Below, piece after piece: positions 1-8,055 of a DNA stretch of 34,227 nucleotides. The translations under genes were made by a program, and so were the position numbers. How positions within the stretch are numbered: the stretch's first letter is position 1; each line of letters starts with the position of its first letter. The stretch covers positions 1-34,227 of the IMG/VR virus record IMGVR_UViG_3300027963_003641. One strand, 5' to 3'. The notes beneath the pieces are model-generated. The model was not told where the DNA came from. It made no database searches and saw only the letters and a list, made by a program, of their open reading frames with translations. Source of the DNA: a virus.

Positions 1-1
1 C

Positions 2-448
2 ACCCCTGCATTTGGCAAGAGAACTTTGTTTGTGGTTGGCGTTCAACCAACTGTGGAAATACTCAGCAGATTCCTTGGCAACGAATGCGAGCATATCTTC
101 TTTGGTGCCAATCACAGTTTCCACCCTGACAACAGACTAGCGTGGCAACGTTGGGAAAGCATGATTGAACCATTCCTGCGTGACGGATACTTATGTAGCC
201 TGGACATTCCAATTACCCACGTGGACGAGTTTCACGATGGTCCACTTTGCGACTACAGAAACTTTGTTCCGCAAATTCGAGTAAGTCTACCCTATACAAA
301 GTTGTGGAATTATAATACAATGTTAAAAATAGATGACAAGGACTTTGACGCTACTAATCCTGGAGTTTGGTGTCACAGTCTACATGATCTAATGAGCCGT
401 GATGCATTTACTTCATGGGATGACTACAAACAGGATCAAAAGTTATGA
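2..448 (+). CDS. conserved phage protein of unknown function, 5' end cut off
   Basis: The reading frame is open from base 2, so the true start lies upstream; the TTG at base 26 is not a convincing start because in-frame coding continues before it. At least 148 residues are present. The visible part has a Val-rich strand (LFVVGVQP), then HIFFGANHSF, and a conserved-looking C-terminal half with LPYTKLWNYN, IDDKDFDATNPGVWCH and LMSRDAFTSW. I do not recognise a named domain. The stop overlaps the next start (ATGA), so the two are probably translated together. The sequence has the look of a small T4-type phage protein with no assigned role; nothing in it suggests an enzyme active site that I can name. 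Confidence 0.7.
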   Translation, partial: TPAFGKRTLFVVGVQPTVEILSRFLGNECEHIFFGANHSFHPDNRLAWQRWESMIEPFLRDGYLCSLDIPITHVDEFHDGPLCDYRNFVPQIRVSLPYTKLWNYNTMLKIDDKDFDATNPGVWCHSLHDLMSRDAFTSWDDYKQDQKL

Positions 449-897
449 ACCAACGAGCACAAGCACTAACAGAACAACGTGAAAGAATCATGAGCCAAGC
501 AGAACGAAAAATTTGGGTCACATTCCGCAAAGAAGGAATACATTGTTATCCTGCGGCAGCAACCGATCCTGCATTGGCTACAGGCGACGAGTATGATGTA
601 AGTTTCCTCGGTACACCACATCGTCACATATTCCACTTTAGAGTATGGATTGATGTACTACACAACGATCGTGACATTGAGTTTATTCAATTCAAACGTT
701 GGTTAGAAAATTTGTACAAGGCGGGAATCTTGCAACTGGATTACAAGTCATGTGAAATGATGGCCGATGACTTGTATGCTGAAATTGCCGCACGATATCC
801 AGATCGTACTGTGTGGATTGAAGTTGCTGAAGACGGTGAGAACGGTGCCTTGATCAAATATGAACTCTCTCGCCCCAGTCTTTCAATTAAAATCTAA
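445..897 (+). CDS. conserved phage protein of unknown function
   Basis: This is a 150-residue soluble protein with no signal peptide or membrane segment. A polar helix (about residues 1-25) is followed by KIWVTFRKEGIHCYPAA, a DVSFLGTPHRHIFHF segment, and DRDIEFIQFKRWLENLY. The HRHIFHF stretch has closely spaced histidines, but I cannot tie it to a metal site. The start overlaps the preceding stop codon by 4 bases. I do not recognise a named family; a QueF-type reductase was considered because of the deazaguanine genes nearby, but no QueF motif is visible. Its place in a tight early-type gene run argues for a real gene. Confidence 0.7.
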   Translation: MNQRAQALTEQRERIMSQAERKIWVTFRKEGIHCYPAAATDPALATGDEYDVSFLGTPHRHIFHFRVWIDVLHNDRDIEFIQFKRWLENLYKAGILQLDYKSCEMMADDLYAEIAARYPDRTVWIEVAEDGENGALIKYELSRPSLSIKI

Positions 898-910
898 CTA
901 AAATAATTGT

Positions 911-1642
911 ATGAAACTGCATCAATCAACGGTAATGCGCAATCTAGATAAATTTCCAGGAGCACAAGTCAATGGAAAAATGAGATTGCCACGAGATAAC
1001 AATGATATGTTGCAACTTTGGCGAGTATGTGAATATTTTCAATTCAAATCGTTTTTAGAAATAGGGTTTAATGCAGGACAAACATTTGGATTATTCTTAG
1101 ATTCAACCATTGGTGATGACACAAAATATGTAGCAGTTGACAATGACTTTGAGAGGAATCAAGATATTGTTGATAGTATTTTTGGTGGCCACCCCAAAAG
1201 AAAAAATATTCAATTTATAAATGTAGACAGCAGAAATTTAGAACTAAGTGAGAAGTTTGATTTTATTCACATCGATGGCAATCACTCTTATGAGTTTGTG
1301 TTAAACGATTTACAAAAATGTCTGCCGTTGATGCATGACAAAACTATTCTGTCCATGGATGACACTCTTGACCACGGAGTAAACAAGGTTATAGAAGAAA
1401 ATCTACTGGGGCAGAATAATTTTGTTCCGTTCTTGGCCGGCAACAAGCAAATATTATTCCGGCATACATCAAATGATTTGACTGATTTTTTAAACAAAGA
1501 TTTACGAACTAATTTTGACGATTTTGTAACATTTGACGTTTGGAACTACCATGGATTTTCTGTTGTTAAAATGCATGTTCCAATGTTTATTGAAGACCAT
1601 CAAGAAATTTTTAATCTTGCATTACAAACCTATAACATTTAA
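911..1642 (+). CDS. class I SAM-dependent methyltransferase (Methyltransf_24-like)
   Basis: The 243-residue protein shows the Rossmann methyltransferase pattern. SFLEIGFNAGQTFGLFL (about residues 47-63) is the glycine-rich SAM-binding loop (motif I). YVAVDND follows as motif II with the ribose-binding acidic residue. FDFIHIDGNHSYEFVLNDL and ILSMDDT resemble the FIDGxHxYExxxxDL and DD signature of the Methyltransf_24 / cephalosporin-hydroxylase-like group, whose members often act on sugars or small molecules. The substrate is unknown; the neighbouring sugar genes suggest a carbohydrate. It starts 13 bases after the previous gene with no obvious Shine-Dalgarno sequence. The local AT content is higher than in flanking genes, which may point to separate acquisition. 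Confidence 0.72.
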   Translation: MKLHQSTVMRNLDKFPGAQVNGKMRLPRDNNDMLQLWRVCEYFQFKSFLEIGFNAGQTFGLFLDSTIGDDTKYVAVDNDFERNQDIVDSIFGGHPKRKNIQFINVDSRNLELSEKFDFIHIDGNHSYEFVLNDLQKCLPLMHDKTILSMDDTLDHGVNKVIEENLLGQNNFVPFLAGNKQILFRHTSNDLTDFLNKDLRTNFDDFVTFDVWNYHGFSVVKMHVPMFIEDHQEIFNLALQTYNI

Positions 1643-1653
1643 TCAAACGCACA

Positions 1654-2397
1654 ATGCATACCTTATACCTTGGGCCTAGTTGGGCGGTCCAAAGTTTTGA
1701 ATCTGTCGATGGGTTAGATGATCCGGTCAAGACCAATCTTGCTCACGAATTAGATTTGGTCAATTATACTTCATTAGCATTGTATGCCAAGAGCAATCTT
1801 GACCAACTGCAATCGGCTCAAGAGTTTATGCAACAGCATCCAGAATTAACACCGTTTAGAATGGTGTTTGTCACTGCTAATTCATTAGAAGATGGACACA
1901 AAATTTCCGGAGTATCACAAGTTGATTTTGCTCGAGCATTCTTGACCAGCGCGGATCCCATGCGCACAGTAAAAATTCTAGAACAACAGTTTTGTCGACA
2001 GTTGAATGCGCTTGGTGTGCCAGTGGCCTTGATAGGTGCTCATACTGATGTCGAGGATGAGTCGTTTGATAACATTACTGTGATACACCCAAGTTGGCAA
2101 AATTTTCTCGGCCAACAATGCGGTCTAAATAATTTCTATGGATGGGCGGCAGATATTGGGCACAGATGGTTGCAAGGCATAGTCATCCCCGAATACGGAC
2201 CGCCAGAACATTTTGACTTAGGAACCAATCCATCAAAAGCAGTGGTCGACGAAATACATGCACTGATCAGAATGTGTTGGCCAATTATGGAAAAAAACAA
2301 ATTGTTCAAAGGATCACACCCAACCATAATGGGCAATCAATTGTTTGCGCAAGAAATCAAACAATCGGTCAACAACTGGCTTGACAAACATCGCTAA
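1654..2397 (+). CDS. SGNH/GDSL-hydrolase-like protein
   Basis: The protein has 247 residues. YLGPSWAVQS near the N-terminus resembles block I of SGNH hydrolases (GDS, with Pro in place of Asp) and puts the candidate nucleophile serine at about residue 8. LIGAHTD occupies the block III position. GSHPTIMGNQLFAQEI near residues 220-236 matches block V, where a histidine is followed by xxxGN. Such enzymes remove or add acyl groups on sugars and other small molecules. No signal peptide is visible, so it would act in the cytoplasm. It is 11 bases downstream of the methyltransferase gene. The call rests on short motifs and spacing only; the substitution in block I leaves catalytic activity uncertain. 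Confidence 0.5.
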   Translation: MHTLYLGPSWAVQSFESVDGLDDPVKTNLAHELDLVNYTSLALYAKSNLDQLQSAQEFMQQHPELTPFRMVFVTANSLEDGHKISGVSQVDFARAFLTSADPMRTVKILEQQFCRQLNALGVPVALIGAHTDVEDESFDNITVIHPSWQNFLGQQCGLNNFYGWAADIGHRWLQGIVIPEYGPPEHFDLGTNPSKAVVDEIHALIRMCWPIMEKNKLFKGSHPTIMGNQLFAQEIKQSVNNWLDKHR

Positions 2398-2409
2398 ATC
2401 TTGTATACT
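2381..2409 (+). promoter_or_regulatory. sigma70-like promoter before the 2439 gene
   Basis: TTGACA (2381-2386) is separated by 17 bases from TATACT (2404-2409), a near-consensus host-type promoter. The -35 box lies inside the end of the SGNH-like gene. The predicted start is near 2416. A Shine-Dalgarno AAGGAAA precedes the ATG at 2439. It would drive the small 2439 gene and the glycosyltransferase that overlaps it, which begins the sugar module. Confidence 0.7.
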
Positions 2410-2438
2410 AACTTTAACTTTAATCAAAAGGAAATCAT

Positions 2439-2663
2439 ATGGCCAAGCCATCATTAAAATCCAATCCACGTGTTGCTGAGATCTTCGATGATCTGGAAGT
2501 GTTCTTGGAGTTCTGTCAGGACTATGGATATCGTTTCAACGAATCGGACCTGTATAACTTCAAGAGTTATGCATGGCAACAGTTCAACAAGTGGCATGCG
2601 GGCAAGAATGCCAAGAACATGTGGAACGAAGATTCACGTCGCTTTGCAGGATTCCGCGCATGA
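2439..2663 (+). CDS. small conserved phage protein of unknown function
   Basis: A 74-residue protein rich in aromatic and charged residues, probably all helical: EIFDDLEVFLEFCQDYGYRFNE, then YNFKSYAWQQFNKW and a basic, Trp-containing tail. It has a good ribosome-binding site (AAGGAAA) and its own near-consensus promoter. The stop overlaps the start of the following glycosyltransferase (ATGA at 2660-2663), so the two are likely co-translated. No membrane segment or cysteine pair is present. I do not recognise a function; the size, composition and strong promoter suit an early-expressed phage accessory protein. Confidence 0.72.
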   Translation: MAKPSLKSNPRVAEIFDDLEVFLEFCQDYGYRFNESDLYNFKSYAWQQFNKWHAGKNAKNMWNEDSRRFAGFRA

Positions 2664-3862
2664 GGAAACTGTTTTACATGGGCTTGGAAAGTTACGAAGC
2701 CCGATACACACTACAACTAACCGAGTGGAACAAACAAGTTTTTGATCGCAGAGGTATTGACTATGTTATTGTACCTGGTTCGCCACTCACATTTGATAAG
2801 GCTATTGTAACTGGTCAAGTGTTAGATGCGCACGGCCGCAGTTACTTTGGTATGAGTCAGATCATGAATTTGGTCAAGGCCATGAAAGAAGGTGCAGTTA
2901 CTAGCGAAGACGTTGTTTACTTTGAAGATATGTTCCAACCTGGCATTGAATCATTACCTTACATCATGGATCAGGTCGCTCCCGAACATAGACCTCGAGT
3001 GTTTGTGCGTTGTTTAGCACAGAGTATCGACCCCGATGATTTTGTTCATGTTTGGGGCATGGAAAAGTGGATGGGATTGTATGAAAAAATGGTTGACTCA
3101 TTTGTTACAGGAGTTCTCGCTACCAATGAAGAGATGGTCGCCCACATGCGAATTGCAGGATGGACTGCCCCTATCTACAACATATCGGGCTTGGCATTCG
3201 GGAAAGATGAAGTACTTGGACGTGTTGGCGGCAGTTCCAAAATCACACCGTTTGGTGACCGTCCGCGAAGGGTCGGCTTTGCGGCTCGTTTTGATCAAGA
3301 AAAGCAACCCGGCTTCTTTATGGACCTCATTGAAATGTATGGCGAACTCACCCCCGAGCCTTGTGAGTTTGCAATATACAGTGGCGGACCTTTGCGAAGC
3401 AACAACCCAGAGTATGTTGAACGTGCCCGCCGTATGGAGGCAGAGGGGCGACTCAAAATCTTTGATAACATAAGCAAGAATGAATACTATGCTCACCTTA
3501 ACAATACTCGTGTGCTTTTTAATTGTGCTCTACAAGATTGGGTCTCGAACACTGTCAGTGAAGCAGATACCCTCGGAGCCAACGTTCTATATCCTGCTTA
3601 TCGCAGTTTCCCTGAAACTTTTGCAAATGACCCTAATCGGCTTTACGTACCATGGAGCATAGACGATGCCTATCACAAAATGTGTAATCTTTTGCAGACT
3701 CCTCATCACAACATGGGCCTTATTAGTGATTGGAATAATGGGACTGTTGATCGGATTCTTGATATTATTACCGGTCAGGGTGCTCAGTGGGATCGTTCGG
3801 GCAATCGCTATCGCGATCATGTCCCGCATGAAAAATATCAAGTGATTAAAATAGAAAAATAA
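2660..3862 (+). CDS. GT-B fold glycosyltransferase (group 1-like)
   Basis: I place the start at the ATG at 2660, which overlaps the preceding stop, giving 400 residues; an open frame upstream back to 2573 is shared with the 2439 gene and is unlikely to be used. The C-terminal half has the hallmarks of retaining GT-B enzymes: RRVGFAARFDQEKQPGFFMDLI resembles the GRxxxxKGxxxLI loop, and FNCALQDWVSNTVSEADTLG resembles the acceptor/donor E-x7-E region, followed by a G(A)NVLYPAYRSFPE segment. The N-terminal half would bind the acceptor. Donor and acceptor are unknown. It opens the sugar module and probably adds a sugar to DNA, a virion component or a host-surface precursor. The family call is by motif only. 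Confidence 0.62.
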   Translation: MRKLFYMGLESYEARYTLQLTEWNKQVFDRRGIDYVIVPGSPLTFDKAIVTGQVLDAHGRSYFGMSQIMNLVKAMKEGAVTSEDVVYFEDMFQPGIESLPYIMDQVAPEHRPRVFVRCLAQSIDPDDFVHVWGMEKWMGLYEKMVDSFVTGVLATNEEMVAHMRIAGWTAPIYNISGLAFGKDEVLGRVGGSSKITPFGDRPRRVGFAARFDQEKQPGFFMDLIEMYGELTPEPCEFAIYSGGPLRSNNPEYVERARRMEAEGRLKIFDNISKNEYYAHLNNTRVLFNCALQDWVSNTVSEADTLGANVLYPAYRSFPETFANDPNRLYVPWSIDDAYHKMCNLLQTPHHNMGLISDWNNGTVDRILDIITGQGAQWDRSGNRYRDHVPHEKYQVIKIEK

Positions 3863-4479
3863 TGCAACGTGTTTTGATTATAGGTGCTACCGGTGGTATC
3901 GGTAGCAACCTCTTTCATAAGATGGCTGATAGTGTAGATTACGAGACTGCTGGCTGGAGCAGTCAGGATCTTGATTTAGACTATCCTGAACGCATCTTTG
4001 ATTGTGACTTTGGCGATATTGATATTTTAATAAATTGTGCCGGACACAATCAAGGCAGTTACCAAGGCTTTGAAAAAAATACCTGGCAAAATCAATATAG
4101 TCAAATTAGAGTCAATTATATTTCAAACCTGTTCTTGCTCAAGCACTATGCACAACAACGAACGCAAGGTAAATATGTTTGGCTCAGTAGTGCCAGTATA
4201 GAAAATCCTAGAATTTTTCATAATACATATCTCGGTAGCAAAGTAGCCAGTAAATTTAGCATAGACTTGATCTCTCAAGAAATTGCACATATCAAAATAC
4301 TAGAAGCCAAAGTTGGTCTTACCAGAAGCAACATACGCTACAGGAATTTCGAAGGCACTAAGACCATGCAAGAGGTACAAGACACATACGGAGACGACCG
4401 TGTGTTGGAATGTGATTATGTTGCTGAACAAATAATATCAGCAATCAAAAACAACTTAACCCAAACGGAAATAAAATGA
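3862..4479 (+). CDS. short-chain dehydrogenase/reductase (SDR)
   Basis: A 205-residue Rossmann protein. It has IIGATGGIGSN (residues 5-15) as the TGxxxGxG cofactor loop, ILINCAGHN as the NNAG-type motif, VWLSSAS as the catalytic serine strand, and TYLGSKVASK as YxxxK with the catalytic tyrosine and lysine. All catalytic positions of a classical SDR are present. It is slightly shorter than the usual 245 residues, mainly at the C-terminal substrate lid. The start overlaps the stop of the glycosyltransferase gene (TAATG). In this context it most likely reduces or oxidises a keto-sugar nucleotide; a FabG-like role in acyl metabolism is the alternative. Confidence 0.8.
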   Translation: MQRVLIIGATGGIGSNLFHKMADSVDYETAGWSSQDLDLDYPERIFDCDFGDIDILINCAGHNQGSYQGFEKNTWQNQYSQIRVNYISNLFLLKHYAQQRTQGKYVWLSSASIENPRIFHNTYLGSKVASKFSIDLISQEIAHIKILEAKVGLTRSNIRYRNFEGTKTMQEVQDTYGDDRVLECDYVAEQIISAIKNNLTQTEIK

Positions 4480-5423
4480 TAGTAATAACAGGAGCCTCCG
4501 GCTATATCGGTGGACAAATTGCACTGAAGTTGGCCGATGCTGGTCAAAAAGTGTTAGGTATTGACCTAAGACCTCCGCACAGTGGATTGGTTCCAGCATT
4601 CACAGACTTTGTACAAGGCGACTTTGCTGAAGAGGCCGCATTAAGCAAGATAATTGAATCTCAACCTACTGCTATTATTCATTGTGCTGGCACAAGCCTA
4701 GTAGGCCCTAGTATAATGAATCCGGCCAAATACTACAAAAATAATGTGGCCAAGACCATGGCGTTGTTGGATATTGTGCGTCATGCATTGCCCAAGACTA
4801 GATTTGTATTCAGTTCTAGTGCGGCAGTTTATGGTGAGCCTATTATGAATCCTTGTCATGAAGTTGATCCATGCGAACCGATCTCCCCATATGGTGAAAG
4901 CAAGCGCATGGTGGAACAAATCTTGGAAAGTTATCATCGGGCATATGGCCTGGACTATGTGGCATTCCGTTACTTTAATGCTTGTGGTGCAGATCCTGAA
5001 GGTCGCCATGGGCAGGATGCAGGTGCGACTCACTTGATTGCCCGATTGTTAGAAGCCACACGAGATAGCGGCGCCTTCAAGATCTACGGCGTTGACTATC
5101 CCACAGATGATGGCACATGTGTACGTGACTATGTACACGTGGATGATATTGCCCATGCACATATTTTAGCACTGGATCCCAAAATTGAATCTGGCGTGTA
5201 TAATCTTGCAGAAGGTACCGGCACCAGTGTTAAACAAGTAGTAGAACAGGCAATGACCATCACTGGCAAGCGACCTGAGATTATGTTCGGCGCGGCGCGG
5301 CCAGGTGATCCTGCACTACTCACAGCCAGTTCTGACAAGTTTGATCGTGCAGTTGGAATGCGTTGGCGCACCTATAATTTAACTGATGTAATCACGCACA
5401 CTTGGTCTTGGTATGTTCGATAA
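4476..5423 (+). CDS. galE: UDP-glucose 4-epimerase-like NAD-dependent sugar epimerase (GalE family)
   Basis: The 315-residue extended SDR matches GalE along its whole length: VITGASGYIGG (NAD loop), ID diphosphate-proximal acidic residue, VFSSSAAVYGEP with the catalytic serine, SPYGESK with YxxxK, RYFNACGADPEGRHG, and the diagnostic DDGTCVRDYVHVDDIA. GalE interconverts UDP-glucose and UDP-galactose (or the N-acetyl forms) in the cytoplasm through a 4-keto intermediate. Length is close to the bacterial norm of about 330-340. The start overlaps the preceding SDR stop by 4 bases and the end overlaps the DegT-like gene by 11 bases, consistent with one sugar operon. Exact substrate specificity cannot be read. 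Confidence 0.85.
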   Translation: MIVITGASGYIGGQIALKLADAGQKVLGIDLRPPHSGLVPAFTDFVQGDFAEEAALSKIIESQPTAIIHCAGTSLVGPSIMNPAKYYKNNVAKTMALLDIVRHALPKTRFVFSSSAAVYGEPIMNPCHEVDPCEPISPYGESKRMVEQILESYHRAYGLDYVAFRYFNACGADPEGRHGQDAGATHLIARLLEATRDSGAFKIYGVDYPTDDGTCVRDYVHVDDIAHAHILALDPKIESGVYNLAEGTGTSVKQVVEQAMTITGKRPEIMFGAARPGDPALLTASSDKFDRAVGMRWRTYNLTDVITHTWSWYVR

Positions 5424-6009
5424 GATTCTAAGATTTGAACAAGAACTAGCAGAATTTACTGGGGCACCATATGTTGTTATGACTGATTGTTGTACACATG
5501 CCATTGAATTATGCCTACGATATGATCAAGTTCAGGAGTGCGAGTTTACTCCTTATACCTATTTGAGTATGCCCATGCTCATGCACAAGTTAGGTATACA
5601 ATATCAATATTCCAATCATGCTTGGCAGCGTTGGGTGGGTGAGTATCCATTCTTGAAAACACGAATTTGGGACAGTGCAAGACGATTAGAACGGAATATG
5701 TATCGTCCAGATACCATGCAATGTTTGAGTTTTGGACACACAAAGCCTTTACAAATAGGCCATGGTGGTGCTATAATACTTGATGACAAACAGGCATATG
5801 ACAAGATAATTCGTATGAGGTATGATGGTCGTGATCTAAATATATCACCGTGGCAGAGTCAAAAGGAGTTCACCGTTGGATACCATTACAGGCCCAGTAT
5901 CGAAGATGCTGTGCAAGGCTTGGCGTTGTTGGAAGGTCTTAAAGAACACTGCCCTGAACCACAACACGTAGATTATCCAGACTTAAGAACTATCACAATC
6001 AAGGACTAA
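5413..6009 (+). CDS. miniature DegT/DnrJ/EryC1-type PLP aminotransferase
   Basis: At 198 residues this is about half the usual length (about 370) of sugar aminotransferases, yet several landmarks survive in order. LAEFTGAPYVVMTDCCTHAIEL (residues 12-33) corresponds to the PLP-phosphate loop, with TDCCTHA where SGTxAL is usual. IWDSAR contains the acidic residue (Asp87) that would contact the PLP pyridine nitrogen. SFGHTKPLQIGHGGAI contains Lys111 at the Schiff-base position. The segment between the first and second landmarks is much shortened and the C-terminal domain is largely absent. It may be a minimal enzyme, work as a dimer with another chain, or be a decayed relic kept for binding. The frame is intact and tightly coupled to galE. 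Confidence 0.65.
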   Translation: MFDKILRFEQELAEFTGAPYVVMTDCCTHAIELCLRYDQVQECEFTPYTYLSMPMLMHKLGIQYQYSNHAWQRWVGEYPFLKTRIWDSARRLERNMYRPDTMQCLSFGHTKPLQIGHGGAIILDDKQAYDKIIRMRYDGRDLNISPWQSQKEFTVGYHYRPSIEDAVQGLALLEGLKEHCPEPQHVDYPDLRTITIKD

Positions 6010-6010
6010 G

Positions 6011-6748
6011 ATGACAGAATCAATATCAGTAAATAACATTGATGACAAAGGCTATGAGTCTGCATATCTAGCAGATGCTATTCGTTTTAAAATGAAACGT
6101 GACAATAAACGTTTTTGGGCCGGGGACAATATCAGTGAATACGTAGATGAAACAACAAAAGCACAATTGATTGATGAAGCCACCCAAGCATTTGAACGAG
6201 TATTAGACACATTATTGATTGACAGAGAAAATGACCCAAACTCCCAAGGTACGGCTCGCCGGTTGGCAAAAATGTACTACAATGAAATTATGGCTGGTAG
6301 ATATGAGGAATCGCCAAATGCAACGGCTTTTCCAAATGACACAGACGGAGCATACGAAGGCATGCTGGTGGTGCGTAGCGAACTTAAGAGTATGTGTAGC
6401 CACCATCATCAACCTGTTGCGGGTGTTGCTTATATTGGAATCATTGCTGGCCCCAAACTCATTGGTCTTTCGAAGTACACCCGTATCGCACAGTGGTGTG
6501 CCCGTCGTGGAACCCTTCAAGAAGAACTCTGCATGGATATCGCTCGTGAGATCGGGACAGCAACTGGATCACCGGATGTGGCCGTTTATATTCAGGCTAC
6601 CCACGGATGTTGCGAGAATCGTGGTATTATGGCTCATAGTAGTCTCACCCAAACTACTGTGCTCCACGGAGCCTTTAAAGCAGATCAAAGCGTGAAGAAG
6701 GAATTCTTTGACAACATCAAACTACAACAGGACTTTGCACCAAGATGA
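6011..6748 (+). CDS. folE: GTP cyclohydrolase I (FolE)
   Basis: FolE converts GTP to 7,8-dihydroneopterin triphosphate, the first step of both folate and 7-deazaguanine (preQ0) synthesis. The zinc ligands are all present: Cys and His in MCSHHHQPV and the second Cys in ATHGCCENRGI. The signature GLSKYTRIAQWCARR is clear, followed by LQEELCMDIA. The protein has 245 residues; the roughly 60-residue N-terminal extension before the tunnel-fold core is typical. A Shine-Dalgarno AAGGA lies before the ATG. Because QueD-like and QueE genes are in the same window, this copy probably feeds preQ0 synthesis rather than folate. The cytoplasmic homodecamer form is known for the family. Confidence 0.93.
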   Translation: MTESISVNNIDDKGYESAYLADAIRFKMKRDNKRFWAGDNISEYVDETTKAQLIDEATQAFERVLDTLLIDRENDPNSQGTARRLAKMYYNEIMAGRYEESPNATAFPNDTDGAYEGMLVVRSELKSMCSHHHQPVAGVAYIGIIAGPKLIGLSKYTRIAQWCARRGTLQEELCMDIAREIGTATGSPDVAVYIQATHGCCENRGIMAHSSLTQTTVLHGAFKADQSVKKEFFDNIKLQQDFAPR

Positions 6749-6939
6749 TCCTTACTGCACTTACTTGTCTAGTTGGCGGAGTTGTTATTGGCATGGCTAT
6801 CAAACAAGAACGCCTGCACGATCAATATCAAAAAACCTACGAACAAGTAGATGAGCAAGTTCGCAAAGATCTAGTATACTACAAGAATCTTAGTGAAAGT
6901 TTGAAACAAGACTTACATTACTTAAAGACTAAAAAATGA
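6745..6939 (+). CDS. small membrane-anchored coiled-coil protein
   Basis: This 64-residue protein has one N-terminal hydrophobic segment (about residues 2-19, LTALTCLVGGVVIGMAI) and then a charged helix rich in Gln, Glu, Lys and Tyr with heptad-like spacing, ending in Lys-Lys. The likely topology is an inner-membrane anchor with a cytoplasmic coiled coil. It overlaps folE by 4 bases upstream and the HIT gene by 4 bases downstream. No family is recognised; several phage proteins of this shape alter host membranes or anchor complexes, but nothing here shows which. Confidence 0.68.
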   Translation: MILTALTCLVGGVVIGMAIKQERLHDQYQKTYEQVDEQVRKDLVYYKNLSESLKQDLHYLKTKK

Positions 6940-7340
6940 TATCATACGCAACTCTAAAGGCCGCACAGGACGGCAAAGTAGCACCTTGGACCAACATAGT
7001 GCCTGAACTCAGTAACACTCATATTGCTGTGTTCCGCGATGCGTACCCTGTTGCAGAGGGACATCTGTTGTTTGTACCACGTGCCAACACCGATGAATCA
7101 ATTGTGGTGGCCATGGGCATGGCGTTGTTGACTGGCCGTCAAATGGTACAAAACAATCAGTGTGACGCTTTCAACATTGGATTGAATGCAGGAGTTGCCG
7201 CGGGGCAGACAGTGATGTATCCACATGTGCACCTGATACCAAGAATGCACGGTGACACTGCTGATCCAGTGGGAGGTGTGCGTGGTGTGATACCTGGTCA
7301 GGCCAACTACAAAACTGACACGTATAAACAACCTGAATGA
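6936..7340 (+). CDS. HIT-family nucleotide hydrolase/transferase
   Basis: A 134-residue HIT protein. The N-terminal strand pair includes VFRDAYPVAEGHLLFVPR, which is typical of the nucleotide-binding half. The signature FNIGLNAGVAAGQTVMYPHVHLIPR contains the histidine triad region, and GGVRGVIP follows as in the bacterial dinucleoside polyphosphate hydrolase-like group. The triad reads Tyr95-Pro-His97-Val-His99: the first histidine is replaced by tyrosine, while the middle one, the nucleophile in studied HIT enzymes, is kept. Members hydrolyse nucleoside phosphoramidates or Ap4A-like dinucleotides. It lies between the folE and queD-like genes, so a nucleotide clean-up role is plausible but not shown. 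Confidence 0.82.
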   Translation: MISYATLKAAQDGKVAPWTNIVPELSNTHIAVFRDAYPVAEGHLLFVPRANTDESIVVAMGMALLTGRQMVQNNQCDAFNIGLNAGVAAGQTVMYPHVHLIPRMHGDTADPVGGVRGVIPGQANYKTDTYKQPE

Positions 7341-8005
7341 TTGATATAAAAAGTTTGTCTTCCACAAAATGTGGTGTATGTGCGCCTATTGGTGGGTTTG
7401 GAAATCATGTAAGATGGCTATCGTTATTAGATCCCGTTTTTCAATTTGAACTTACACCACTGGCTGAACCAAGATTTAGAAAAATACCAGATACATCAAG
7501 ACACATAACATTTCTTGATGCAGATAGTAAATTAGAAAGTTTTAGCACACAAATTTATTCTTCAAAACGATCATGGGATAATTGGTTGTGGATGGAATTT
7601 CTTTACAGGGAAGACCTGGATGAAATTTTTATCTTTGATCATAGGGAAGATGGAAATATAGCCACTGTGAACAAATATCTAACACTAACAATTGACCCAC
7701 AGATTGCGTTAAAATCGTATTTTAAACTCAATAGTAATTTAAATCATTGCACCCCAAGTATTTTCAAAAAACAATCTTCCTGGCAGATTGATTCAACATT
7801 ATCAAAACAAAAAGTAATGAACGTGGATTGTTTGTACCAACCGGTCCTTGATAGAACATTTTACAACACCATGATCGAATGGTTTGAGTTAAGTGATTGT
7901 TATGACTTGGCCAACCAAGTACACGGATTGTGGTTTGATTTGCATCAAAGAGCCGAACAAGAATTTGTTGCATACACCAATAATCTTTACAAAAGAATTG
8001 AGTGA
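7337..8005 (+). CDS. protein of unknown function, possibly transferase-like
   Basis: The protein has 222 residues. The N-terminus has VCAPIGGFGNHVRWLSLLD, a Gly-rich turn followed by a helix, which loosely recalls the nucleotide-binding start of sulfo- or glycosyltransferases. The C-terminal part has VDCLYQPVLDRTFYNTMIEWFELSD, then a VHGLWFDLHQRAEQE helix, an arrangement often seen at the end of phage sulfotransferase-like proteins. These resemblances are weak and I would not assign an activity. It starts in a 4-base overlap with the HIT gene and ends about 100 bases before the queD-like gene, where two promoters lie. Its base composition is more AT-rich than that of the HIT gene. Confidence 0.6.
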   Translation: MIDIKSLSSTKCGVCAPIGGFGNHVRWLSLLDPVFQFELTPLAEPRFRKIPDTSRHITFLDADSKLESFSTQIYSSKRSWDNWLWMEFLYREDLDEIFIFDHREDGNIATVNKYLTLTIDPQIALKSYFKLNSNLNHCTPSIFKKQSSWQIDSTLSKQKVMNVDCLYQPVLDRTFYNTMIEWFELSDCYDLANQVHGLWFDLHQRAEQEFVAYTNNLYKRIE

Positions 8006-8015
8006 TCTACCACTG

Positions 8016-8023
8016 TATAAATA
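8016..8023 (+). promoter_or_regulatory. T4-type late promoter box TATAAATA
   Basis: TATAAATA is the exact T4 late promoter -10 consensus. Transcription would start near 8029 and the RNA would carry the hairpin at 8072-8094 that covers the queD-like ribosome-binding site. The box lies just downstream of the 7337 gene's stop. Confidence 0.55.
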
Positions 8024-8055
8024 TTCTTTTAAGCGGCCTATCGGCATCGTCCCGC

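Noticed and set aside
2573-2659. N-terminal extension of the GT-B glycosyltransferase
   Set aside because: This stretch is the coding sequence of the 2439 gene in another frame; the ATGA overlap at 2660 is the natural start.
3098-3496. Minus-strand ORF of 132 codons opposite the glycosyltransferase gene
   Set aside because: It lies wholly within a convincing gene, has no motif and no ribosome-binding site; the same holds for other antisense frames such as 4698-5033, 8380-8697, 9810-10169 and 18974-19414.
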